A stretch of DNA of 31,059 nucleotides from Candidatus Nitrosomarinus sp. (GCA_003702465.1 REGF01000001.1:1-31059); one strand, 5' to 3'. Shown: positions 23,869-30,352, numbered from the stretch's first letter. Notes: generated from the sequence alone by a model not told the origin. Numbers and translations: made by a program.

Positions 23869-25370
23869 GAAATATTTAGATCATTTCTAATTTCATCTAC
23901 TGCTCTAATTCCATAAATGTCTCTTACTTGTTGAATTCTAATTGATTCTTTTAACATGTCTCGACCAATAGCATTTGTTAAAATTGAATACAAGTCACTG
24001 AATCTAATTTCCCATTTATCCCCACAATCTAGCATTTTACTTACTGCCCATTGTCTTACCTCATGAGGTAATGGTATTTTTTCACCTGATTCAACTGAAA
24101 TTTTATCAAATAAGTTAATAATTTCCGTTGTAAGTTTTGCCATTTTTTCAATATCTTTTGCATCTCCATATTTTGATTCTGTATTCATTCGAATACTTGA
24201 TTGATATTCAGATAATTTTAGAAGAGCCATGATTTCTTTTGATGAATCACTAGAAGCTTTGTTTGTAACATTTCTAACTGATTGTATTTCTTCAAAGAGT
24301 TTTTCAGATTTTTTATGAAATTCTTCAGTTGATGCTTCTTGTCTTTTTAGAGTATCTGAAACTGAACTAATTTTTTGTTCAATGTTGTTTGTTTTGTCAT
24401 AAACATTGGATTTGAAATTTGAGAAATCTTCTTGAACAACTTTTAGATTTTCACCCACAAATGCTGTAGAATCCGCTCTGTGTGATAATGAGTTAATCTC
24501 AGTCTCAATTTTATCAATTTTGCCTCCTAATTCTTTGATTGATTCTAAGCTTATTGCATCACTAGAATTAACACTTGATGAAACTGTTTCAAATTGTTGC
24601 TTGAGACCCTCAATTACTCCTCCTAATGAGTCAATTTTTGAGGCTTTTGATGAAATTGCATCAATTGAAATTTTTATTGCTTCTAATTCTGCATTAACGT
24701 TGGATGCATCTGCAACTCCTTCAATAATTTTTTCAAATTCTTGTTTGAGACTTTCAACTACTTGAGTACTAGTATTGATATTTTCTGTCTTTCCAGAAAT
24801 CTCTTCAATATTCTCTTTAAGTTTATTCATCTCTGAACTGATTTCTAAAAATGAATTTGTTTTTCCAGAAACTTCTCTTAAATCGTCTCTAACCTCATCA
24901 ATTCTTTGAGCAATTTTAATTATCATTTGAGAATTATTTGTTATTGAATTCATGCTGTCTTCAACTTTTTGAGATATTTCTTGTGTTTTTGATTTCTTTT
25001 GTATCTCTGAAACTTTGTTTAATTCATTTTCAAGTTTTTCAGTTTGACTGTTAATTTTATTAATTAAATTTGATTGTGTTCTAACTTGATTTAATCCTGC
25101 ATACAATTTTTGAGTATCTTCTTCAATGATGTTGATTTGTTTAGATTGTTTCTGAATATGTTCTAGTGTTGATGTTAGTGTGTCGATCATCCCTTTCATA
25201 GATACGAGAACTTTTTGATTTTCTCCAAAGATTTTTGACATTACTTTGATTTCTTTTTGTAGAGCTTTATTGGAGTCAGAAACTGATGACACTTTTTTTA
25301 AAACTGCTGCTGGGGTTGGTTGTCTCTTAACTGTTTTTGTAACCTTTTTCTTGCTAGTTTTGGCAACCAT
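23865..25370 (-). CDS. Long coiled-coil protein with conserved C-terminal domain (501 aa)
   Basis: The N-terminus is basic (KTSKKKVTKTVKRQP, about 4-18), followed by roughly 350 residues of heptad-like sequence rich in Ser, Glu, Lys and Ile. These contain repeated EISGKT and SLKQEFE-like segments. The last 110 residues (from about ALLKLSEYQSSIRMN) are less repetitive, with tryptophans, and look globular. No enzymatic motif is visible. SMC-like ATPase motifs and a membrane segment are both absent. It could be a structural or chromosome-associated protein, since the basic start could touch nucleic acid, but that is inference. It converges on the glycosyltransferase gene. Confidence 0.8.
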   Translation of the reverse strand: MVAKTSKKKVTKTVKRQPTPAAVLKKVSSVSDSNKALQKEIKVMSKIFGENQKVLVSMKGMIDTLTSTLEHIQKQSKQINIIEEDTQKLYAGLNQVRTQSNLINKINSQTEKLENELNKVSEIQKKSKTQEISQKVEDSMNSITNNSQMIIKIAQRIDEVRDDLREVSGKTNSFLEISSEMNKLKENIEEISGKTENINTSTQVVESLKQEFEKIIEGVADASNVNAELEAIKISIDAISSKASKIDSLGGVIEGLKQQFETVSSSVNSSDAISLESIKELGGKIDKIETEINSLSHRADSTAFVGENLKVVQEDFSNFKSNVYDKTNNIEQKISSVSDTLKRQEASTEEFHKKSEKLFEEIQSVRNVTNKASSDSSKEIMALLKLSEYQSSIRMNTESKYGDAKDIEKMAKLTTEIINLFDKISVESGEKIPLPHEVRQWAVSKMLDCGDKWEIRFSDLYSILTNAIGRDMLKESIRIQQVRDIYGIRAVDEIRNDLNIS

Positions 25371-25430
25371 ATAAGATGAATTAAGAACTAAGAATAAAAA
25401 ATTTGGGTATAAAATAAAAAATGTAAAGAG

Positions 25431-25538
25431 TCACTTGTTTACAACTTCAGGTTCATGAAGTAATTCATGAAATGTCTTTTCAGCAAGACCGTTAGTTGTT
25501 TCGATGAATCCTCTTGTACAATATTCGCATTGAATCAT
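25431..25538 (-). CDS. 35-aa C2H2 zinc-finger-like miniprotein
   Basis: An ATG at 25536-25538 opens 35 codons ending in TGA at 25431-25433. The product contains C4-x2-C7, F11, L18, H24-x3-H28. This is the C2H2 zinc-finger pattern with a linker a few residues longer than the classical finger (16 residues between C7 and H24). The segment GLAEKTFHELLHE would be the recognition helix. The leader region has a TATA-like ATTATTAATA about 24-33 nt upstream, and a perfect 16-bp palindrome lies between it and the start codon. This supports a real, regulated, leaderless gene. A role as a small DNA- or RNA-binding regulator is inference. Confidence 0.68.
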   Translation of the reverse strand: MIQCEYCTRGFIETTNGLAEKTFHELLHEPEVVNK

Positions 25539-25545
25539 ATAGTAC

Positions 25546-25561
25546 AGTACGGTACCGTACT
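25546..25561. promoter_or_regulatory. Perfect 16-bp palindrome at the zinc-finger gene promoter
   Basis: AGTACGGTACCGTACT equals its own reverse complement. It lies 8 nt upstream of the start codon at 25538, between it and the TATA-like element near 25562-25571. A third AGTAC half-unit precedes it at 25541-25545. A protein bound here would block polymerase entry, so it is a good candidate operator. Confidence 0.6.
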
Positions 25562-25572
25562 ATTAATAATTA

Positions 25573-25590
25573 GGTTATCTCGATGTAACC
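25573..25590. repeat. Short hairpin between the C/D-like RNA and the zinc-finger promoter
   Basis: GGTTA (25573-25577) and TAACC (25586-25590) pair around an 8-nt loop. On the minus strand it lies 2 nt after the terminal stem of the C/D-like RNA and could mark its 3' end. Confidence 0.35.
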
Positions 25591-25592
25591 AT

Positions 25593-25672
25593 ATAATTGC
25601 AGTCAGTTACCCCAGGTCATATCTCTTCATCTTAATCCTAATCTGCTGACCTACTCATCACTCTGCAATTAT
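25593..25672 (-). ncRNA. Box C/D-like guide RNA with 10-bp terminal stem
   Basis: Read leftward, a 10-nt stem strand ATAATTGCAG (25672-25663) is followed by A and then box C GTGATGA (25661-25655). Box D CTGA (25606-25603) is followed directly by the other stem strand CTGCAATTAT (25602-25593). The stem pairs perfectly. The three unpaired bases AGU before the GA of box C give exactly the kink-turn bound by L7Ae. A box C'-like ATGAAGA is at 25630-25624, while box D' is unclear. The guide upstream of box D would be TATGACCTGGGGTAA. It partly pairs with AGGTCA just after box C, which is unusual. A TATA-like CTTTATG (25694-25688) lies upstream. Confidence 0.65.
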
Positions 25673-25704
25673 GCTATGATAACTGGGCATAAAGAAGTTT
25701 CAAA

Positions 25705-25724
25705 TTGATAATCTTTTGATAATC
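25705..25724. repeat. Two TTGATAATC direct repeats 11 bp apart
   Basis: TTGATAATC occurs at 25705-25713 and 25716-25724, one helical turn apart. It lies upstream of the TATA-like element of the C/D-like RNA and between that and the antiporter promoter. The arrangement could seat a regulator on one face of the DNA. Confidence 0.4.
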
Positions 25725-25775
25725 AATTTTTCATATTTTTTAAAAAAAATTTTCAAATTTTTAACTACACAATCA

Positions 25776-25796
25776 CTTTTTAATGAAATTCATTAA
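25776..25796 (+). promoter_or_regulatory. TATA-like element and overlapping palindrome of the antiporter gene
   Basis: CTTTTTAAT (25776-25784) is centred about 25 nt before the ATG at 25805. It overlaps TTAATGAAATTCATTAA (25780-25796), an 8-bp inverted repeat around one central base. Binding at this site would compete with TBP or polymerase. Confidence 0.45.
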
Positions 25797-25804
25797 GTGA
25801 TATC

Positions 25805-27133
25805 ATGCAAAATAATTTGTTACAATTGGATTCTAGTACAATTCAGAATTCGTTGAATTCTACTGTTAATACTTTGATTGAACAAGTAACTCCAGAATTA
25901 CCTCATACAAGTTTTGTAACTGATTTAGCTTTTATCATGATAATTGGTTCTATTGTAACACTTGCATTTTTTAAAATTAGACAACCTTTGATTATTGGAT
26001 ATCTGTTTGCAGGAATGCTGCTTGGTCCATTGTCTCCTCTTTGGACTTGGCTTTTGCCTGAAAATAATTCTCCGTCTGAAATGTTAGAAGGTGTTGGAAT
26101 TTTATCTGATATTTCTGCGTTGCACTTATTTTCAGAAATTGGTGTAATTTTATTATTATTTGTAATTGGTATTGAATTTCCATATGCTAAGATCAAATCA
26201 ATTGGAAAAGTTTCTGTTGGTGTTGGAACACTAGGACTATTTTCTACATTAGGTGTTTTGTTTTATGCTTCAACGGCACTTGGATTACAATTTATGGATG
26301 CATTGTTTATTTCTGCAGCTTTATCAATTTCTAGTACTGCAATAATTGTTAAAATTTTAGAGGAGATGGGGAAAATCAAAAAAGAATCCTCTATTCTTGT
26401 TTTGGGTATTTTGATTGTTGAAGATGTAATTGCAGTAATTTTGATTTCTACATTACAATCGGTTGCTTTAGTTGGAACTGTATCTATAGAATCAATTGTT
26501 GTAGTTGTATTAGTTGCAATTGGTCTTATTGTTGGAACCTTTACTGTTGGAACTCGAATAGTTCCTGGCTTAATTGATAGAGTTGCAGCTGCTGAAAATC
26601 GTGAGATTTTACTCCTAAGTGTACTTGGTGTGTGCTTTGGTTATGCTTTATTGGCAAATATTGTTGGATTATCTGTTGCAATTGGTGCCTTTTTAGCTGG
26701 TGTGTTAGTAGCAGAATCAAAATCTGCTGAAGTTGCAAAATTACTTTCTAGTCCAATCAAAGACATGTTTGTGGCCATATTTTTCATTTCGGTAGGTGCT
26801 TTGATGGATGTTTCACAACTAGAAAATTATATTTTCATTGCAATTGCTTTGATTGCAGTTGCAACAGGTATGAAATTTGGTGGCAATATGTTGGGTAATT
26901 TTATTTTCAGACAAAAACGTGGAAAAGCACTTCGTTCAGCATTCACATTAGCAGCTCCTCGTGGTGAATTCTCAATTGTAATTGTAAAAGTTGGAGTTGA
27001 TATTGGTGCAGTAAGTGCATTTTTGTTCCCGTTGGTTGGAATTATTTCAATTATCACTGCGTTTATCTCTCCATTCTTAGTTAGAGCAAGTGACAAAATC
27101 GTTCCTGCATTGGAGGAAAAAGAAGATGTCTGA
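25805..27133 (+). CDS. Cation:proton antiporter, CPA2/Kef type
   Basis: This 442-aa integral membrane protein has about 12-13 hydrophobic segments and exchanges Na+ or K+ for protons. Family motifs include FLAGMLLGPLSP-like AGMLLGPLSPLW near the N-terminus, LLLFVIGIEFPYAKIK, SAALSISSTAIIVKIL, GAFLAGVLVAES and FFISVGALMDVS. An N-terminal hydrophilic extension of about 35 residues precedes the first membrane segment. There is no C-terminal TrkA/RCK nucleotide-binding domain, so any gating would need a separate partner. The following small gene overlaps its end by 8 nt. Confidence 0.9.
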   Translation: MQNNLLQLDSSTIQNSLNSTVNTLIEQVTPELPHTSFVTDLAFIMIIGSIVTLAFFKIRQPLIIGYLFAGMLLGPLSPLWTWLLPENNSPSEMLEGVGILSDISALHLFSEIGVILLLFVIGIEFPYAKIKSIGKVSVGVGTLGLFSTLGVLFYASTALGLQFMDALFISAALSISSTAIIVKILEEMGKIKKESSILVLGILIVEDVIAVILISTLQSVALVGTVSIESIVVVVLVAIGLIVGTFTVGTRIVPGLIDRVAAAENREILLLSVLGVCFGYALLANIVGLSVAIGAFLAGVLVAESKSAEVAKLLSSPIKDMFVAIFFISVGALMDVSQLENYIFIAIALIAVATGMKFGGNMLGNFIFRQKRGKALRSAFTLAAPRGEFSIVIVKVGVDIGAVSAFLFPLVGIISIITAFISPFLVRASDKIVPALEEKEDV

Positions 27134-27554
27134 TGAATTACAAAAAATGTTAGACTCTGTTCATGAAGGGATTACAACATTTGATTTTGAAGGAAAAGAA
27201 ACTCCTTGCATAGTTGTTGATGAAGAAAAATATGGTTTAATTCGAGCAAAAATTGAGGGCCAGCCTTTTTCTGTAAATACTGATCTAAATATTTTGCAAG
27301 ATGGACTAGGAAATGTGTTTGTAGAAGTCGTATTGACTTTTTCCATTGGTAATATTTCTGAAAAATTTCTTGTAAATGCAAAAACTGATTTGAACTTTTT
27401 TGAAGTTTTAGCAAAGACCTCGATGTTGGTTCTTAATTCTCCTGAATCTAGATATGGTCAAGATAATGTAATTGCTATTCAATTGCCAAGACCTGAAAAG
27501 GCTCACGATGCACTTGAAATCATAAAAAATGGATTAATTCCTAAAAATCAATAG
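27126..27554 (+). CDS. Conserved hypothetical protein coupled to the antiporter (142 aa)
   Basis: The frame is open to an ATG at 27090, but I place the start at the ATG at 27126, because the extra codons lie inside the antiporter and encode an atypical basic stretch. The product is soluble and mixed alpha/beta, with an N-terminal DELQKMLDSVHEGITTFDFEGKETPCIVV and a middle part VFVEVVLTFSIGNISEKFLVNAKTD. I do not recognise it. The 8-nt overlap suggests co-translation with the antiporter and possibly a role with it, which is inference. The stop is one base from the encoded CCA of the convergent tRNA-Gly. Confidence 0.7.
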   Translation: MSDELQKMLDSVHEGITTFDFEGKETPCIVVDEEKYGLIRAKIEGQPFSVNTDLNILQDGLGNVFVEVVLTFSIGNISEKFLVNAKTDLNFFEVLAKTSMLVLNSPESRYGQDNVIAIQLPRPEKAHDALEIIKNGLIPKNQ

Positions 27555-27555
27555 A

Positions 27556-27632
27556 TGGTGCAGTTACCGGGATTTGAACCCGGGTCACGTACTTGGCAAG
27601 CACGAGTACTAACCAGACTGTACTATAACTGC
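27556..27632 (-). tRNA. tRNA-Gly (anticodon GCC), CCA encoded
   Basis: The gene folds as a full cloverleaf. The acceptor stem is GCAGTTA/TAACTGC and the D-stem GTAC/GTAC. The anticodon stem CGTGC/GTACG holds the loop TTGCCAA with anticodon GCC. The T-arm is CCGGG-TTCAAAT-CCCGG. The discriminator is A, followed by CCA in the DNA at 27556-27558; the body without CCA is 27559-27632. No intron is present. Confidence 0.95.
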
Positions 27633-27696
27633 AACAATTCAAAGGGTTGGATTTGCAGATTTAAGCGTTTTTAAGCTTTCATTGCTTTAGTAATTC

Positions 27697-27960
27697 ATGG
27701 ATGAAGTTCTTTTAGAGAAGATCGAACAAAAAATTCATGACAGTATTTCAAATCAAGATGATGTTAAGGAATTGATAAAATCTCTTTCTACTATTGATAA
27801 TTCTCAATCTTTTGCATTAGGCATTATTGTTGGTAGATTATACAACACTTTCTTTTATCAAAGTAAAAGAATTCTAAAACGAGAACCAACTAAACAAGAA
27901 TTTGAAGATTTTTTAAAATTTATTGTAAATAAGAAATCTGATTTAGAACACTTATGGTGA
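27697..27960 (+). CDS. Small conserved hypothetical protein (87 aa)
   Basis: This small, soluble, mostly helical and charged protein has no recognisable motif. Segments DDVKELIKSLSTIDNSQSFALGIIVGRL and KREPTKQEFEDFLKFIV look like two amphipathic helices. TTTTTAAGC near 27669-27677 lies about 25 nt before the ATG, which supports leaderless expression. Its 3' end overlaps that of the convergent L10e gene by 9 nt. Confidence 0.62.
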   Translation: MDEVLLEKIEQKIHDSISNQDDVKELIKSLSTIDNSQSFALGIIVGRLYNTFFYQSKRILKREPTKQEFEDFLKFIVNKKSDLEHLW

Positions 27961-28461
27961 AGGCTTATTCCATTCAATCACTTTGATTGTTGGAGTTCCA
28001 GGTAGTTTGACACATGCTCCATGAAGTGCTTTCTTTGCTGCTTCAAGATGTGCTTCTCCATTAACGTATAATTCCATTATACATTGTCCTTGTCTTACTC
28101 TTGCACCTAAACTGGTTGCTTTGCCCCATGATCTTCTCATTCCTTCAGAAACCCTATCTGCACCAGCAGTTGCAATTTGTTTATTTTCTCTTAAGAGATT
28201 GTGTGGATAAATTCTTAATCTTGAATAATAACCTGATTCACCAGTTGTTTTTTCTAGTGTTTTGTTTGCTGCTAATCTAGTTGATTCAATTGCCATATGT
28301 CTAATTTGAAGACGTTCATTAATCAATAATTGTACACAGTATTCGTAGGTGTTTCTTTTTCCACCTTGAAATTTTGCAATTTTAATTTGAGGTTTTCCTT
28401 TGATGTATTCTTTTCTTGTGAATACTTGTCCAGTTCCATCTCTATAATTTGCACCATGCAT
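27952..28461 (-). CDS. rpl10e: 50S ribosomal protein L10e (uL16)
   Basis: This is the archaeal uL16 protein of the large subunit, near the peptidyl transferase centre and tRNA elbow. The family segments GKPQIKIAKFQGG, VQLLINERLQIRHMAIESTRLAANKTLEK, YYSRLRIYPHNLLREN, and ADRVSEGMRRSWGK are present. The frame is open to 28554. I chose the ATG at 28459-28461 because MHGANYRDGTG matches where L10e begins, the length becomes 169 aa as expected, and TTAAAATAT (28493-28485) lies about 28 nt upstream. Confidence 0.93.
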   Translation of the reverse strand: MHGANYRDGTGQVFTRKEYIKGKPQIKIAKFQGGKRNTYEYCVQLLINERLQIRHMAIESTRLAANKTLEKTTGESGYYSRLRIYPHNLLRENKQIATAGADRVSEGMRRSWGKATSLGARVRQGQCIMELYVNGEAHLEAAKKALHGACVKLPGTPTIKVIEWNKPSP

Positions 28462-28484
28462 GATAATCTCAACCATGAATGCCC

Positions 28485-28533
28485 ATATTTTAACGATAGG
28501 TAGCAATTTACTCATATTTCCAATGCTTATATG
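28485..28533. promoter_or_regulatory. Divergent TATA-like elements for rpl10e and endA
   Basis: TTAAAATAT (read leftward, 28493-28485) is about 28 nt before the L10e ATG. CTTATATG (read rightward, 28526-28533) is about 29 nt before the endA ATG. Unlike the gaps at 776-826 and 12757-12814, here the two elements are separate, about 41 bp apart. Confidence 0.5.
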
Positions 28534-28558
28534 GAAATCTTCCATTTTTCTCAATATT

Positions 28559-29122
28559 ATGGATGAAACTATTGAAGTGCATGGAGACTTGATTGCAGAT
28601 CAAGCCTGTATTTCTGAGAAAAAAATGATTCATGATCTTGAACAAAAGGGATTTGGTGAAATAGAGAAAGGAAAATTATTTCTCAAATCCTTTGAGACAT
28701 TGTATTTGCTATATACTGGTAAATTATCACTCAAGAAAAACAAAAAACAAATTGATTTTGATAATTTTATGAATATTTGTCAAAAGATAAATCCTGAAAT
28801 TCTTACAAAATTTTTGATATATCGAGATCTAAAGACTAGAGGGTATGTTGTTAAAGATGGATTTGGATTTGGTTCTGATTTTCGAGTTTATGAGAGAGGT
28901 CATTATGGAGAAAAAGGTGCCAAATTTTTGATATTTGGTCTTAACGAAGGACAACAAGAGAAGATGGGTGCATTACAAAAAAAAATTGATGAAATTACCC
29001 AAATGGGAAAAGAGCCAATTATTGCAGTTATTGAACGACGAGGTGAAGTAATTTATTATAAAATCAATAAAATTAATTTTCTAGAAAATAAGGCTCATTT
29101 GGATAGTTCTTTTGAATTCTAA
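28559..29122 (+). CDS. endA: tRNA-intron (splicing) endonuclease
   Basis: EndA cuts archaeal tRNA introns at bulge-helix-bulge sites. The frame is open to 28460, but I chose the ATG at 28559, which gives 187 aa, the normal size, and has a TATA-like element 29 nt upstream. Family segments are GKLFLKSFETLYLLYTGKL, IYRDLKTRGYVVKDGFGFGSDFRVYERG, and a C-terminal IIAVIERRGEVIYYKI. Tyr111 and Lys151 are in the expected catalytic places. The His that should follow about 10 residues after the Tyr (as in GHAKY) aligns with KGAKF here, and the only nearby His is H115. The subunit might therefore be structural, or His115 may have taken over. Confidence 0.85.
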   Translation: MDETIEVHGDLIADQACISEKKMIHDLEQKGFGEIEKGKLFLKSFETLYLLYTGKLSLKKNKKQIDFDNFMNICQKINPEILTKFLIYRDLKTRGYVVKDGFGFGSDFRVYERGHYGEKGAKFLIFGLNEGQQEKMGALQKKIDEITQMGKEPIIAVIERRGEVIYYKINKINFLENKAHLDSSFEF

Positions 29123-29775
29123 ACTTCTGTTGCCCAATTTGTTGAAAATTTTAAAAGATTATTTTTTTCAGCATCCATAAAATCACATACCTCGACATAT
29201 TTTGTTTTATTTTGCCATAAATCTTCAAAATCTTTTCTTTTTCTTTCAACTCTAGATTTGTCATTCCATGAAGTAAAAACATCTACTGATTCAAAATCTC
29301 TTGTTTGTGTGGAAAATGATTCTTTTGATGTCCCTGTGAATGCTACTTGTTCATCTTCTTCATCTATGAAAATTCCAATTCTTTCAGAAAATTCGTCTGC
29401 AACACGTTCTGAATTTGGAATTGCAATTTTTAATTCAATTTGACCATTGTTTACTATGTTTTGTAATTTCTGAATTTTACTATTTTTAATTAATTTTCCT
29501 TCAAATGATTTTGTAAATTTTTCTGAAAATAATTTTGTAAATAGATTGAGATCTTCTGTTTTGAATTTGTGACCTGTAATCATTCTTAATTTTGATTTAC
29601 CTGCACTAAAATTATCAAAAGCCATTGAAATTGTTGCTAATGCCTGAATTGATAAAAAATTAACACATCTGTCGTATTGAATACAATGACTCAGACATGG
29701 AAAAAAGAATTCAGCAACAATGTCGTCTACATCTGAACGATATTCTTCTTTTAGATTGATATCTTTTAGACCCAT
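29119..29775 (-). CDS. Stand-alone PLD-like domain protein with degenerate HKD motif (218 aa)
   Basis: This sequence matches the N-terminal PLD-like module known from some SF2 DEAD/DEAH helicases. It starts DINLKEEYRSDVDDIVAEFFFPCLSHCIQYDRCVNFLS, has IELKIAIPNSE, then IGIFIDEEDEQVAFTGTSKES (133-153), DFESVDVFTSW (160-170) and VERKRKDFEDLWQN. In the active form the HxK of the HKD motif sits just before GIF. Here that position reads S130-E-R132, so both the His and the Lys are lost. No helicase part follows. It may be an inactive nucleic-acid-binding remnant or an adapted domain. The comparison is from memory of the family, not a search. Confidence 0.7.
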   Translation of the reverse strand: MGLKDINLKEEYRSDVDDIVAEFFFPCLSHCIQYDRCVNFLSIQALATISMAFDNFSAGKSKLRMITGHKFKTEDLNLFTKLFSEKFTKSFEGKLIKNSKIQKLQNIVNNGQIELKIAIPNSERVADEFSERIGIFIDEEDEQVAFTGTSKESFSTQTRDFESVDVFTSWNDKSRVERKRKDFEDLWQNKTKYVEVCDFMDAEKNNLLKFSTNWATEV

Positions 29776-29785
29776 AAAGAATACC

Positions 29786-29822
29786 TCTTGATTTAATATT
29801 TAAAGAAATAAAAAAATCAAGA
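29786..29822. repeat. 9-bp inverted repeat around the PLD-like gene promoter
   Basis: TCTTGATTT (29786-29794) and AAATCAAGA (29814-29822) are perfect inverted copies, 19 bp apart. They enclose a TTTAAATATT-like TATA element of the leftward PLD gene, and the right arm covers the end of the rhodanese gene. It could be an operator or a transcript-end hairpin. Confidence 0.4.
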
Positions 29823-30113
29823 TTGATTCCAAGAAGGATATCCACCATCAAGTGTTACTGCATTGAATCCTTCTTTTACTAATTCATCAGCTGCAATATT
29901 TCCTCTATAACCTGTTCCACAATAAGTACAGATTTTCTTGTCTCTCAAATCTTCAATTTGTTTTTTCTTTGCATTTCTTATTGATAGTCCCAAAGGCATG
30001 TGAACTGAATTTTCTATAATTCCTCCTTTCAACTCATCAGCTTCTCGGACATCTATGATTACAAAATCACTTTTTTGTGATTTTAGTTGTTCTGCAGTAA
30101 TTTTTTCTGCCAT
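29817..30113 (-). CDS. Single-domain rhodanese-like sulfurtransferase (98 aa)
   Basis: This compact rhodanese domain has DVREADELKGGIIENSVHMPLG (21-42) and an active-site loop with Cys65 in CTYCGTGYRG (62-71). It ends DGGYPSWNQ. Such proteins carry persulfide sulfur or act as small phosphatase-like modules; with Cys present in the right loop this one should be active. An additional Cys62 three residues before the active Cys could form a disulfide with it. TTATAATAAAT about 24 nt upstream of the ATG fits a leaderless promoter. Confidence 0.9.
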   Translation of the reverse strand: MAEKITAEQLKSQKSDFVIIDVREADELKGGIIENSVHMPLGLSIRNAKKKQIEDLRDKKICTYCGTGYRGNIAADELVKEGFNAVTLDGGYPSWNQS

Positions 30114-30167
30114 ACTTGTGGTTGGATTTATTATAATTTATTTCTGTCAGTATGTTTGATTTAGAAG

Positions 30168-30242
30168 TGCTCCCATCGGGATTTGAACCCGAGTCTTTGG
30201 CTTGAGAAGCCAAAATGCTTAACCGGACTACACTATAGGAGC
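30168..30242 (-). tRNA. tRNA-Glu (anticodon CTC), no encoded CCA
   Basis: The cloverleaf has acceptor stem GCTCCTA/TGGGAGC with one G-T pair and a Glu-type D-arm GTGTAGTCCGGTTAAGCAT. The anticodon stem TTGGC/GCCAA holds the loop TTCTCAA (anticodon CTC). The T-arm has TCGGG-TTCAAAT-CCCGA. The discriminator is A and is followed by C-T-T-C, so CCA must be added after transcription. No intron is present. Confidence 0.95.
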
Positions 30243-30323
30243 CTGATCAAAAATCATTCAATCTTAATTTAAAGGAAATGTTTTGAGTTTGAATAAAGTT
30301 GTAAAACTTTGTAACTTAATTCC

Positions 30324-30329
30324 TTTATA
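30324..30329 (+). promoter_or_regulatory. TATA-like promoter of the right-edge gene
   Basis: TTTATA is centred about 26 nt before the ATG at 30353, which supports that start and a leaderless transcript. Confidence 0.45.
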
Positions 30330-30352
30330 CAAAAACTACTAGTTCAAATTAT

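Noticed and set aside
25467..25649. 60-aa plus-strand frame in the 25371-25804 gap
   Set aside because: It runs antisense through the zinc-finger miniprotein, the palindrome and the C/D-like RNA, and has no family-like composition. The minus-strand features explain the region better.
25593..25672. Rho-independent-like terminator or transposon end for the 10-bp inverted repeat
   Set aside because: The repeat is 60 bp apart, has no T-tract or transposase, and carries box C and box D in the exact positions expected for a kink-turn RNA.
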